DNA of 64,000 bases, taken from assembly GCF_023073335.1 (NCBI RefSeq), contig NZ_JADPJG010000035.1:465447-529446 (forward strand), in the 5' to 3' direction. Shown here in pieces: positions 23,239-31,675 of the stretch (positions within the stretch are counted from its first letter, which is position 1; every line of letters starts with the position of its first letter). Under the pieces are notes generated by a model. That model had not been told where the DNA came from and did no database searches. It saw only the letters and a list, made by a program, of their open reading frames with translations. The DNA comes from Bradyrhizobium sp. 21. Lineage in GTDB: Bacteria > Pseudomonadota > Alphaproteobacteria > Rhizobiales > Xanthobacteraceae. The position numbers and the translations under genes were made by a program.

Positions 23239-26200
23239 CAGGCCACCGCCGCCACCGGCAAGGCTTGGGGCAAACCATCGCCCGGGCCGAACAGCTTTCG
23301 CACCTCGCTGGCCGGCTTCGGTCTGCTGAATAGATAGCCCTGCATCTGCGTGCAGCCGAGCGCGCGCAGCATCTCGCGCTGCGCCTCGGTCTCGACGCCC
23401 TCGGCGACCGTGGTCATGTTGCTGGCGGCGGCGATGTTCACCACCGCCTGCACGATCACCGGCGCGCCGCTGGTCTCCGCGATGTCGGCGACGAAGCAGC
23501 GGTCGATCTTGATCTTGTCGAACGGGAAGCGCTTCAGATAGCTGAGCGAAGAGTAGCCGGTGCCGAAATCGTCGAGCGCGATGCGCACGCCGATGGCGCG
23601 GAGCTGGTGCAGGATCGAGAGCGCCGCCTCGTCGTCGCGGATCAGCACGGCCTCGGTGATCTCGAGCTCGAGTCGGGACGGAGCGAGCCCGGAAGCGGCG
23701 AGCGCGCCGGCGATCCGCAGCGCCAGCGTTTCGCATTTGAGCTGCACCGGCGAGACGTTGACCGCGATCCGCACATGTGCCGGCCAGCTCGCGGCCTCGT
23801 TGCAGGCCGTGCGCAGCACCCAGTCGCCGAGCTCGTTGATCAGGCCGGTGTCCTCGGCGATCGGGATGAACTCCGCCGGCGACACCATGCCGCGCTCGGG
23901 ATGATGCCAGCGCAGCAGCGCCTCGCAGCCGGCGACCTCGTTGCTGCGCAGGTCGACCAGCGGCTGATAGTGAATCTCGAAACCACCGTTCACCAGGGCC
24001 TGGCGCAGATCCTGCTCCAGGGACAGGCGCGCCTTGGCGCTCGCATCCATCTCCGGCACGAAGAAGCGGTGGGTGCGGCGTCCTTCGGCCTTGGCGCCGT
24101 ACATCGCGAGATCGGCATTCTTGATCAGCTGGTCGAGATCGGTGCCGTCCTGCGGCGCCAGCGCGATGCCGATGCTGGCGTCGGTGGAGAGCTGATGGCC
24201 GAAGCAGTGATAGGGACGGCGGATCGCCTCGAAGATTCGCGTCACGAAGGACACCACGTCGGCAGACGATTCGATCCCGGTCTGGATCACCGCGAATTCG
24301 TCGCCGCCGAGCCGCGCGATCAGGTCGCCTTGTCCGAGGCAGCCGCGGATGCGGCCCGCGATCGCCTTCAACAGCTCGTCGCCGACGTGATGGCCGAGCG
24401 AATCGTTGATGCCTTTGAATTCGTCGACGTCGATGTAGAGCAGGGCGAACTGATGGCCGCCGGCGACCTTCTCCAGCTCGTGTTCGATCTGCTCGCGGAA
24501 CAGCGCCCGGTTCGGCAGGTCGGTCAGCGCGTCGTAATGCGCCATATGCGCGATCTTCTCGTCGGCGCGCCGCCGTTCGGTGACGTCCTCGACGACATTG
24601 ATGAGGTAGCGCGGTTCGCCGGATTTGTCGCGAATGCCGATCCGGGTTGAGGTGATGTAGCGCGGTCCCTTGGTGTGGCTTTGCCAGGGGTGCTCGTCCT
24701 TGAACAATCCCGTGGTCTCCTGCAGCGCCTTGCTGTCGTCGTCGGTCACGACCGCGGCGGAAGCTTCCGGGTATATGTCGAAGGGAGTTTTGCCGACGAT
24801 GTCTTCGCTCGATTGGCCGAATTGCTCCTCGGCGGTCCGGTTGACCAGCAGATATTGCCGGGTTTGGGCGTCCTTCACCGTGATCTGCGAGGGGATATGG
24901 TCGATGATCTCGCGCAGGAACATGTAGTTGCGGTCGCGTTCCTGCTCCAGATTGCGGCGTTCGGTGATCTCCTCGATCGTGGCGACCCACCCGCCCTGCG
25001 CGAGCGGGGTGTTGATGACCTGGAAGGTGCGCCCGCCGGGCAGCTCATGCATCCTCGTCGAGACCGTGCCTTCGGCGACGACCCTCATCACCTCGGCGCA
25101 GAACGCCTCGACGTCGCCGTTGAACACGCCACGCTCCTTGCGATGGCGCATCGCCTCCTGGATGTGGCAGCCGGGCTTGATGACATCGTGCGAGAGTCCG
25201 AACAAGTCGGCGTAGCGGCGGTTGCAGGTGACGATGTATCCGGCGGCGTCGTACAGGATCAGCCCTTGCGACATGTTGTTCAGGGCCGTGTCGAGCCGCC
25301 CTCGCTCGGCTTCCAGTCGTTGCTGGGCCTCGCGGTTCTGCCGGTTGATCTGTCGAATGATCAGGAAGAGGATCAGCGCGATCACCGTGGCCGAAAGCGC
25401 GGCCGTGGTGACCATGAAGCCGGTCTGCTGCCGCCAGTCGGCCAGCGCGGCGCTCGTGGTGTTGGTCGCGACGATGACCAGCGGGAAATGCGAAAGCGAG
25501 GCCGCCGAGCCGAGGCGGTCCTCGCCGGCGATCGGACCCTTGACGCGCAGGGTGTGCCGGCCACCGTCGGCCAGCATCTTGTGCATCAGCGGCGCGTCCT
25601 TGAAGTTCTTGCCGATCAGCTCTTCGACATGCGGGTGGCGTGCCAGCATCTTGCCTTCGCGGTCGAACAGCGAGATGGCCGCGCCGTCGCCGAGCGCCAC
25701 GGAGGCAAAATAGCGGTGATAATTGTCGGGATCGATCCGGCGCACCATGACGCCGAGGAAAGTGCCGTCCGGCATGTTCAACCGTCGCGCGACGACCGTG
25801 GTCCATTTGCCGATGAGGTAGCTGCGCACGGATTCCAGCAGCACCGGCTCGGATCGCGGGTCCGACTTGAAGGTCTGGAAATAGGCGCGAGCAGCGACGT
25901 TGATCTTGGGCAGCGGCTGGGCGCGCGACCAATTGACGATCTCGCCCTCCGCGTCGTAGATGACGATGTCGCCGAGATAGGATACCGCGCTGATCTTGCC
26001 GCGCAGCATCTGGTTGGCGGCAGGCCCGGACATCCGCTCGCGGAACATCGCGGGTGAAGTGATCTCCGGCAGGTTCATCTGCCCGATCAGATCGGCGGCG
26101 ACGATGTCGGAATCTTCAAATTGCTGATCGAAGTGCCGCGTGATCAGCTGCACCGTGTTTTCCAGCTCGCGCTCGCGGTTGGCCAGGGTACGTTCGCGGA

Positions 26201-26360
26201 ATTCGCCGACCGCCATGGCGGTCACGGCGAAGATCCCCGCGACCAGCAACACGCCGCACAGGGTCAGCCACAGCACCGGTCCGCGGCGAATCGCCGCCTC
26301 CCAGCCGTTCTTCGCGGCTAGGGACATTCCGGCTGCGACCCCTGACAAGACCTGGCGCAT
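23238..26360 (-). CDS. membrane-bound sensor with Cache-like, PAS, PAS, GGDEF and EAL domains
   Basis: 1040 residues. Helix 1 (29-51) and helix 2 (314-336) flank a periplasmic domain of about 260 residues resembling a double Cache sensor. Then come PAS (355-470), PAS (480-600), GGDEF (605-770) and EAL (780-1020). The cyclase loop is intact (GGDEF, 685-689), but the I-site position reads GQGD and has lost Arg, so feedback inhibition is unlikely. The EAL domain has EALL (813-816), DDFGTGYSS and the metal/base residues, so phosphodiesterase activity is plausible. GGAGGG before the ATG at 26360 decides the start over one 45 bases upstream. It is translationally coupled to the downstream cyclase. 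Confidence 0.93.
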   Translation of the reverse strand: MRQVLSGVAAGMSLAAKNGWEAAIRRGPVLWLTLCGVLLVAGIFAVTAMAVGEFRERTLANRERELENTVQLITRHFDQQFEDSDIVAADLIGQMNLPEITSPAMFRERMSGPAANQMLRGKISAVSYLGDIVIYDAEGEIVNWSRAQPLPKINVAARAYFQTFKSDPRSEPVLLESVRSYLIGKWTTVVARRLNMPDGTFLGVMVRRIDPDNYHRYFASVALGDGAAISLFDREGKMLARHPHVEELIGKNFKDAPLMHKMLADGGRHTLRVKGPIAGEDRLGSAASLSHFPLVIVATNTTSAALADWRQQTGFMVTTAALSATVIALILFLIIRQINRQNREAQQRLEAERGRLDTALNNMSQGLILYDAAGYIVTCNRRYADLFGLSHDVIKPGCHIQEAMRHRKERGVFNGDVEAFCAEVMRVVAEGTVSTRMHELPGGRTFQVINTPLAQGGWVATIEEITERRNLEQERDRNYMFLREIIDHIPSQITVKDAQTRQYLLVNRTAEEQFGQSSEDIVGKTPFDIYPEASAAVVTDDDSKALQETTGLFKDEHPWQSHTKGPRYITSTRIGIRDKSGEPRYLINVVEDVTERRRADEKIAHMAHYDALTDLPNRALFREQIEHELEKVAGGHQFALLYIDVDEFKGINDSLGHHVGDELLKAIAGRIRGCLGQGDLIARLGGDEFAVIQTGIESSADVVSFVTRIFEAIRRPYHCFGHQLSTDASIGIALAPQDGTDLDQLIKNADLAMYGAKAEGRRTHRFFVPEMDASAKARLSLEQDLRQALVNGGFEIHYQPLVDLRSNEVAGCEALLRWHHPERGMVSPAEFIPIAEDTGLINELGDWVLRTACNEAASWPAHVRIAVNVSPVQLKCETLALRIAGALAASGLAPSRLELEITEAVLIRDDEAALSILHQLRAIGVRIALDDFGTGYSSLSYLKRFPFDKIKIDRCFVADIAETSGAPVIVQAVVNIAAASNMTTVAEGVETEAQREMLRALGCTQMQGYLFSRPKPASEVRKLFGPGDGLPQALPVAAVA

Positions 26361-26407
26361 TCCCCCTCCCTGGAGGGACAGGAATACACCGCACAAATGG
26401 CGCAAAC

Positions 26408-26430
26408 CTTAGGAAAGCCAGTTACCTAAG
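26408..26430. promoter_or_regulatory. CTTAGG inverted repeat upstream of the GGDEF-EAL gene
   Basis: CTTAGG and CCTAAG are perfect 6-base arms separated by 11 bases, 48-70 bases before the start codon. This is where an operator would be expected, in a short AT-richer stretch. It may be chance; no regulator is assigned. Confidence 0.3.
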
Positions 26431-26496
26431 CATTAATCTCGTTGCGCGATCACGGTCGTGAACCGCGAGCCGCTGCGCTGCATCATGAATCGCGCG

Positions 26497-27582
26497 TTAA
26501 TGCGAGCCACCCGCGCTCTTGTCGCCACCCACATTGCGCAGCCGTCCGACCACGCCGGTTGGAAAAAAGTAGACGCTGGCGATGAACAGCAGCCCGAGCC
26601 ACAGCAGCCAGCGGTCGGGGTGCAACAGCCCCGGCAGTAGCGGCAGGCCGGCTTCCGACGCCGCCTTGGAGGCGATGCCCATCAGCGACTGCAGATAGTT
26701 CTGGGCGAGGATGAAGATGGTTGCGCCGATGATCGCGCCGTAGATCGTGCCCATGCCACCGATCACGACCATCAGGAGAATGTCCAGCATGATCGAGAAG
26801 CTGAGCGAGGTGTCAGGGCCGGCGTAGCGCAGCCACAATGCATTGAGAATGCCGGCGCCGGCGGCCACCAGCGCGGCAAGGCAGTTGGCGTAACTCAGGT
26901 GGAAGACGGTGCGGAAGCCGAGCGCCTCGGCGCGGAAGCGGTTTTCGCGGATCGCCTGCAACACGCGCCCGAACGGCGAGTTCACCACGCGAAGCAAAGC
27001 GAGGATCATCAGGGCCGAGACGGCGAACACCAGATAGTAGGTCAGGATGCGGCCGTTGACCTCGAAGCCGAGCACGCTTTTGGAGATCAGCACCGTGCCG
27101 GGCCTGAGCAGTTCCGGGAGTTGAAAGCTGCGCCCGTCCTCGCCGCCGGTCAGCCAGGACAGCTGCGAGGCCAGCACCTGGAAGGCGGAGGCGACCGCGA
27201 GTGTGATCATGGCAAAGAAGATTGCGGCGACCCGCAGCGAGAACAGCCCGATCGCAAGCGCAAGCAGCGCGGCAAGCGGCAGGCCGATGACGATGCCGGT
27301 TGCGACCGCCCCCCAGTTCGGACCCATCCCGTACAGCGCGATCGCGATCGCGTAGCTGCCGATCCCATAGAACATGGTGTGGGCGAACGACACCGAGCCG
27401 GTATAGCCGAGCAGCAAATCGTAGGAGGCGACCAGGGCTGCGAAGACGCAGATCTTGGCCGCGACATTCAGCGCCTTGGCGCCCGGAAACAGGAACGGCG
27501 TCGCCACCAGCGCCAGGATGATGACGACGAGAACGAGCGTGAGCACACGGCTGCGCGGCGGATCGCCTGACAAAATCATCAT
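26497..27582 (-). CDS. livM: branched-chain amino acid ABC transporter permease LivM
   Basis: 361-residue permease with about ten hydrophobic segments. It carries the LivM hallmarks GYTGSVSFAHTMFYGIGSYA (about 60-79, the GxxSxGHAxFxGxGAY motif with F for G), and the EAA-type loop IRENRFRAEALGF followed by KLAAF-like YANCLAALVAAGAG. The C-terminus ends with a Gly/Lys-rich tail. The start codon overlaps the livH stop in ATGA. It is the last transporter gene of a livG-F-H-M set; 136 bases separate it from the GGDEF-EAL gene downstream. It imports branched-chain or other amino acids, or amides or urea in some Liv relatives. Confidence 0.93.
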   Translation of the reverse strand: MMILSGDPPRSRVLTLVLVVIILALVATPFLFPGAKALNVAAKICVFAALVASYDLLLGYTGSVSFAHTMFYGIGSYAIAIALYGMGPNWGAVATGIVIGLPLAALLALAIGLFSLRVAAIFFAMITLAVASAFQVLASQLSWLTGGEDGRSFQLPELLRPGTVLISKSVLGFEVNGRILTYYLVFAVSALMILALLRVVNSPFGRVLQAIRENRFRAEALGFRTVFHLSYANCLAALVAAGAGILNALWLRYAGPDTSLSFSIMLDILLMVVIGGMGTIYGAIIGATIFILAQNYLQSLMGIASKAASEAGLPLLPGLLHPDRWLLWLGLLFIASVYFFPTGVVGRLRNVGGDKSAGGSH

Positions 27583-28589
27583 CGGCTGGTCACCGCGTAG
27601 AGGCCGCGTGGCCGCCACATCAGAACGGCGACCATCAGCAGGATGTTGGAGACGAGGGCAAGCTTCGGCACCAGGAAGCCGCCGTAATTGGCCACCATCG
27701 CCACCAGGATCGCGCCGATGAAGCAGCCGCCGATCGAGCCAAGGCCGCCGATGATGACGACGATGAAGATCAGCACCGTGAGGTCGTCGCTCATGGAGGC
27801 GTGCACCTGCTCGCGATAGAGCGCCCACATCACGCCGCCGAGGCCGGCCAGCGCCGATCCCGTCATGAACACGCCGAGGAACAGGCGGCGGATGCGATAG
27901 CCGAGCGCCTCGACCATCTCGCGGTTCTCGACGCCGGCGCGGATCAGGAGTCCGAGCTTGGTGCGGTTGAGCACGAGCTGGATCGCGATGAAGACGGCCA
28001 GCCCGATCAACATCGCCAGCACGCGATATTTGGCGATCGCGACATCGCCGAGGATGAAGGAGCCGCGCAGCGACGTCGGCAGCGGCGTCGGGATGATCTG
28101 CGGCCCCCATACCGCATAGAGCGTCTGCTCGGCGACGATCAGGCCGCCCGTCGTCATCAGGATCTGCTTCAGATGCTGGCCGTAGACGGGCAGGATCAGC
28201 ACACGCTCGACGATCAGGCCGAGCGCGCCGGACACCGCCATCGACAGCAACGCGGCCGGCGCCAGCACCGCGAGGTTCATCCACAGCGAGTCCACCTGAA
28301 GCGAGGCCGCGAACGGCGCCAGCACCAGGGTCGCGACATAGGCCCCGACCGCGATGAAGGCGCCATGGCCGAAATTGAGCACGTCCATCAGGCCGAACAC
28401 GAGGGTCAGCCCGGAGGCCATGATGAAGATCATCATGCCCATCGCGAGGCTCGCGGCGGTCAGCGTCAGCCAGGTGCTGGGCGAGCCGATCAACGGGATC
28501 ATCACGACGGCGACCGCGACCGGCAGCAGGATCGGCGCGATGTCGCGCTTCGGCTTCGGCAGCGGGTCGGTTGCGGCGAGTTCAGTCAC
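27579..28589 (-). CDS. livH: branched-chain amino acid ABC transporter permease LivH
   Basis: 336-residue permease with about nine helices. The family motif GLTLVFGLMDVLNFGHGAFIAVGAY is split between 60 and 85, and the coupling loop RAGVENREMVEALGYRIRR is near 205-223. A hydrophilic N-terminal extension (TELAATDPLPKPKRD) precedes the first helix. The start is GTG at 28589, supported by a perfectly spaced GGAGG; it overlaps the livF stop as GTGA. It forms the channel with LivM. Confidence 0.93.
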   Translation of the reverse strand: MTELAATDPLPKPKRDIAPILLPVAVAVVMIPLIGSPSTWLTLTAASLAMGMMIFIMASGLTLVFGLMDVLNFGHGAFIAVGAYVATLVLAPFAASLQVDSLWMNLAVLAPAALLSMAVSGALGLIVERVLILPVYGQHLKQILMTTGGLIVAEQTLYAVWGPQIIPTPLPTSLRGSFILGDVAIAKYRVLAMLIGLAVFIAIQLVLNRTKLGLLIRAGVENREMVEALGYRIRRLFLGVFMTGSALAGLGGVMWALYREQVHASMSDDLTVLIFIVVIIGGLGSIGGCFIGAILVAMVANYGGFLVPKLALVSNILLMVAVLMWRPRGLYAVTSR

Positions 28590-29308
28590 TGATGCGCCTC
28601 CAGGCTCAGGCCGAGCAGGCGCTCCTGCAACGGTACGTCGGAGGCCAAGGCCGCCATCTCGCCGCGATGGACGATGGTGCCGTTGTCCATCACCAGCACG
28701 TTGTCGCCGAGCTCGCGGGCGGCGAAGAAATTCTGCTCGACCATCAGGATCGTGGCGCCCTTGCGCTTGATCTCCTTCAGGCACTCGATCAGCGCCATCA
28801 CGATCGCCGGCGCCAGCCCCTTGGTAGGCTCGTCGATCAGCAGCAGCTTGCGCGGCTCGACGATGGCGCGGGCGATGGACAGCATCTGCTTCTGTCCGCC
28901 CGAGAGACTTCCCGCGCGCGACAGCCAGAACCGGCGCAGCGCGGGGAAGAAGCCAAAGATCCAGTCGAGCTGGGCGTCGTCGAGCGGTCCGTCGCGCGCC
29001 GCCAGCACCAGATTTTCCTTCACCGTGAGGTCGGAAAACACAGCCATGCTCTCCGGCACGTAGCCGACGCCGAGCCGCGCGATGTCCGGTGTGGCGCGGC
29101 TCTCGATGCGCTCGCCGGCGAGGCTGATCTCGCCGCTGGAGGCCTGCCACAGGCCCATGATGGTGCGCAGCGTCGTGGTCTTGCCGGCGCCGTTGCGGCC
29201 GAGCAGCATCGTGGTCTGCCCTTGCGGGACAGCGAGATCGATGCCCTGGAGGATGTGATAGCGCCCGATATGGGTATGTACGCCGGAGAGTTTCAGGAGC
29301 TCGGTCAC
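28586..29308 (-). CDS. livF: branched-chain amino acid ABC transporter ATPase LivF
   Basis: 240-residue ABC ATPase. Walker A is GRNGAGKTT (about 37-45), Q-loop YVPESMAVF, signature LSGGQKQM (about 134-141), Walker B KLLLIDEPTKGLAP (the LivF-type DEPxxGLAP), and H-loop position VEQN (Gln in place of His, normal for LivF). The C-terminal HRGEMAALA is typical. It overlaps livG upstream and livH downstream by four bases each. Confidence 0.95.
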   Translation of the reverse strand: MTELLKLSGVHTHIGRYHILQGIDLAVPQGQTTMLLGRNGAGKTTTLRTIMGLWQASSGEISLAGERIESRATPDIARLGVGYVPESMAVFSDLTVKENLVLAARDGPLDDAQLDWIFGFFPALRRFWLSRAGSLSGGQKQMLSIARAIVEPRKLLLIDEPTKGLAPAIVMALIECLKEIKRKGATILMVEQNFFAARELGDNVLVMDNGTIVHRGEMAALASDVPLQERLLGLSLEAHQ

Positions 29309-30081
29309 GTGGCACCCCCCGCAGCCTTCCTGGGAGCGACGCCGAGATAGGCTTCCTGCACGATCGGTGACGCAATCACTTCGGCCGGCGGACCATTCGC
29401 GACTAGCTGGCCGTTATGCAGCACGATGATGCGGTCGGCGAGCGAGCGCACCACGTCCATCTTGTGCTCGACCAGAAGAATGATCTTGCTCTTGTCCTGC
29501 TTGAGCTGCGCGATCAGGTTCAACACGACCGGCACCTCGTCGATGCTCATGCCGGCGGTCGGCTCGTCGAACATGAACACCTTTGGCCCCAGCGCGATCA
29601 TCAGCGCCACCTCGAGCTTGCGCTGGTCGCCATGCGACAGCGCGGTCGCTGCGACGCCGCGGCGGCCGCCGAGCGCGACCTGATCGAGGATGGCGTCTGC
29701 GCGCGCGATCAGATCGCGGCGGACCATCCAGGGCCGCAGCATATCGTAGTGCGTGCCGCTGGCGGCCTGCACGGCGAGGCGGACGTTTTCCTCCACACTG
29801 AGGTTCGGAAACAGATTGGTGAGCTGGAAGGCGCGCCCCAGGCCTGCGCGCGTCCGCATCGGCGCGGAGTGCTGGGTGATGTCGGTGCCGTCGAACAGGA
29901 CGCTGCCGGTCGATGCGCGGAGCTGGCCCGAGATCAGGTTGAAATAGGTGGTCTTGCCGGCGCCGTTCGGGCCGACGATTGCGGTGAGCTCGCCGGGGCG
30001 GAAGCTGCAGGTGACGCTGTTGACGGCGACATGACCGCCGAAACGGATGGTGAGGTCGCGGGTTTCGAGGGTTGGCGTCAT
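29305..30081 (-). CDS. livG: branched-chain amino acid ABC transporter ATPase LivG
   Basis: 258-residue ABC ATPase. Walker A is GPNGAGKTT (about 38-46), Q-loop RAFQLTNLF, signature LSHGDQRKLE (the LivG LSHGEQ variant), Walker B VFMFDEPTAGMSIDE and H-loop VEHKMD. It has the LivG-specific insertion between Q-loop and signature (DMLRPWMVRRDLIARA). It starts the four-gene overlapping block; the binding protein gene lies 185 bases upstream across a palindromic repeat. Confidence 0.95.
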   Translation of the reverse strand: MTPTLETRDLTIRFGGHVAVNSVTCSFRPGELTAIVGPNGAGKTTYFNLISGQLRASTGSVLFDGTDITQHSAPMRTRAGLGRAFQLTNLFPNLSVEENVRLAVQAASGTHYDMLRPWMVRRDLIARADAILDQVALGGRRGVAATALSHGDQRKLEVALMIALGPKVFMFDEPTAGMSIDEVPVVLNLIAQLKQDKSKIILLVEHKMDVVRSLADRIIVLHNGQLVANGPPAEVIASPIVQEAYLGVAPRKAAGGAT

Positions 30082-30133
30082 AAACAGTCCGGCGAATGAT
30101 AGGGTTGAGACGCATCCACGATCACGCTGCGCT

Positions 30134-30238
30134 CCCTCCCCCGCTTGCGGGGGAGGGTTGGGGAGAAGGTGCCCCCGCGATGGGATTGCCCCCCAAGAGG
30201 ATGGAGCCCCCACCCGGCCTCCCCCGCAAGCGGGGAGG
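30134..30238. repeat. C-rich/G-rich REP-like repeat pair in the liv operon
   Basis: Two hairpins lie between the binding protein gene and livG. CCCTCCCCCGC with its complement makes an 11-bp stem (30134-30157), and CCTCCCCCGC with GCGGGGAGG lies at 30218-30238. They match the CTCCCTCTCCCGCAAGCGGGG fragment at 38709. REP-like hairpins between a binding protein gene and its permease genes can set differential mRNA stability. Confidence 0.6.
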
Positions 30239-30266
30239 TGAAGTAAGAGGCGGGATACCGCCGAGC

Positions 30267-31451
30267 CTACCTCTTGTTGCGGATCGGAACGTCCATGTCC
30301 TCGATCTTCAGCTCGCGCACCGGCTCGAGCACGGCCCAGGCGACGTTCGGATCGACCTTGACCTTGAAGTGATACATGCTCTGGAGCGCCTGATGGTCCT
30401 CTTTCCGGAACACCATCTTGCCCTTGGGCGTGTCGAACTCCAGGCCTTCCATCGCCGATATCAGCTTCTCGGTGTCGGTCGACTTCGCCTTGGTGACGGC
30501 GGCGACGACGGACATCGCGGCGGCGAAGCCCCCCGCGGTGAAGAAGTCCGGCGGCGCCTTGAAGCGCTTCTGATGCTCGGCGACGAACCAGTCGTTCACC
30601 GGGTTCTTCGGGATCTCGTAGAAATAGTAGGTCGCGCCCTCCATGCCGGGGAGGCCCTTATAGGCCGCGAGCGCGGGCAGGATGTTGCCGCCGGTGGACA
30701 GTTCGATGCCGTAGCGCTTCGGGTCCATGTCCTGGAGCTTGGCCAGCGGATTGCCGGCACCCGCCCAGATCACCCAGATCACCTTGCGGCCGGGCTTGTC
30801 CTTGAGCGCGTCAAACAGGCGCTGGCCGACCGCGGTGAAGTCGGTGGTCGAGGTCGGGGCATATTCTTCCGCGGCGAGCGTCGCGCCGGTCTTGGCGAGC
30901 GCTTCCTTGAAGGCGGCGACGCCGTCGCGGCCAAAGGCGTAGTCCTGCGCCAGGGTCGCTACGGTGACGCCCTGCTTGCCGATCGCGACCGCGTTCGAGA
31001 TCGCGTCCTGCGACGAGTTACGCGCGGTGCGGAAGATGTAGCGATTCCACTTCTCGCCGGTAATCTGATCCGCGACCGCGGGCTCGACGATCAGGATCTT
31101 CTTGTTCTCCTCGGCGACGGGCAGGATCGCGAGTGCTGCGGCCGACGAGGTGGTGCCGATGGCGATGTCGGCCTTGTCGTCCTGATAGGCTTCCGCGAGC
31201 GCGGCCTTCGAAAGATCGGGTTTGCCCTGGTCGTCCTTGGTGATGACGACGATCTTGCGGCCGTCGAGCGTCATGGTGCCCTTGGTGGCGTATTCAAAGC
31301 CCATTTGCAGGCCGGTCTCGGTCTGCTTGGCATAGGCCTCCAGCGGTCCGGTCTTGCCGTAGATCAGCGCGACCTTGAGATCGTCGGCTCGGGCGGAGGT
31401 GCCCGCGGCCAGACCGAGAAGGGCTGCTGTGAAAATGAGCGATCGACGCAC
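30267..31451 (-). CDS. ABC transporter substrate-binding protein of the liv operon
   Basis: 394-residue periplasmic receptor of the type I Leu/Ile/Val-binding fold. The signal peptide is 1-22 (SARADD). The mature start is LKVALIYGKTGPLEAYAKQTETG; motifs include VEPAVADQITGEKWNRYIFRTARNSSQDA and YAFGRDGVAAFKEAL. The GTG start has GGGAGGAATCATC before it, the best-spaced ribosome site. It lacks the N-terminal CXXXC of LivJ. The ligand could be a branched-chain amino acid, an amide or an aromatic compound. It is first in the livGFHM operon, so it is the cognate receptor. Confidence 0.9.
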   Translation of the reverse strand: MRRSLIFTAALLGLAAGTSARADDLKVALIYGKTGPLEAYAKQTETGLQMGFEYATKGTMTLDGRKIVVITKDDQGKPDLSKAALAEAYQDDKADIAIGTTSSAAALAILPVAEENKKILIVEPAVADQITGEKWNRYIFRTARNSSQDAISNAVAIGKQGVTVATLAQDYAFGRDGVAAFKEALAKTGATLAAEEYAPTSTTDFTAVGQRLFDALKDKPGRKVIWVIWAGAGNPLAKLQDMDPKRYGIELSTGGNILPALAAYKGLPGMEGATYYFYEIPKNPVNDWFVAEHQKRFKAPPDFFTAGGFAAAMSVVAAVTKAKSTDTEKLISAMEGLEFDTPKGKMVFRKEDHQALQSMYHFKVKVDPNVAWAVLEPVRELKIEDMDVPIRNKR

Positions 31452-31675
31452 GATGATTCCTCCCTCTTGAATTGTGTTGGTCACAGCGATTTGCACAACG
31501 GTGCAAACATTGCAATTCCACCTTCCGGCGGGTCTTGCTCGAAAGTCCGTATGACACTGTTTTGACGTCGCGCGTTACCGATTGCGTCCGACGCAGAAAT
31601 CGGCAGGTCTCTGCCGAGGCGCCCGGATCGGTCTGCCGCGATCATACAAGGTCGGGGCCGCGGGAAGGGGAGCGA

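Noticed and set aside
22159..24990. Single 943-codon protein joining the cyclase with an N-terminal extension through the GGDEF-EAL gene
   Set aside because: The upstream part is out of frame with the real GGDEF-EAL protein and is basic nonsense; the PAS-GGDEF protein starts cleanly at the ATG at 23238.
30134..30238. Attenuator or riboswitch controlling livG
   Set aside because: The hairpins match REP-like sequences seen elsewhere (38709), and no leader peptide or known aptamer core was recognised.
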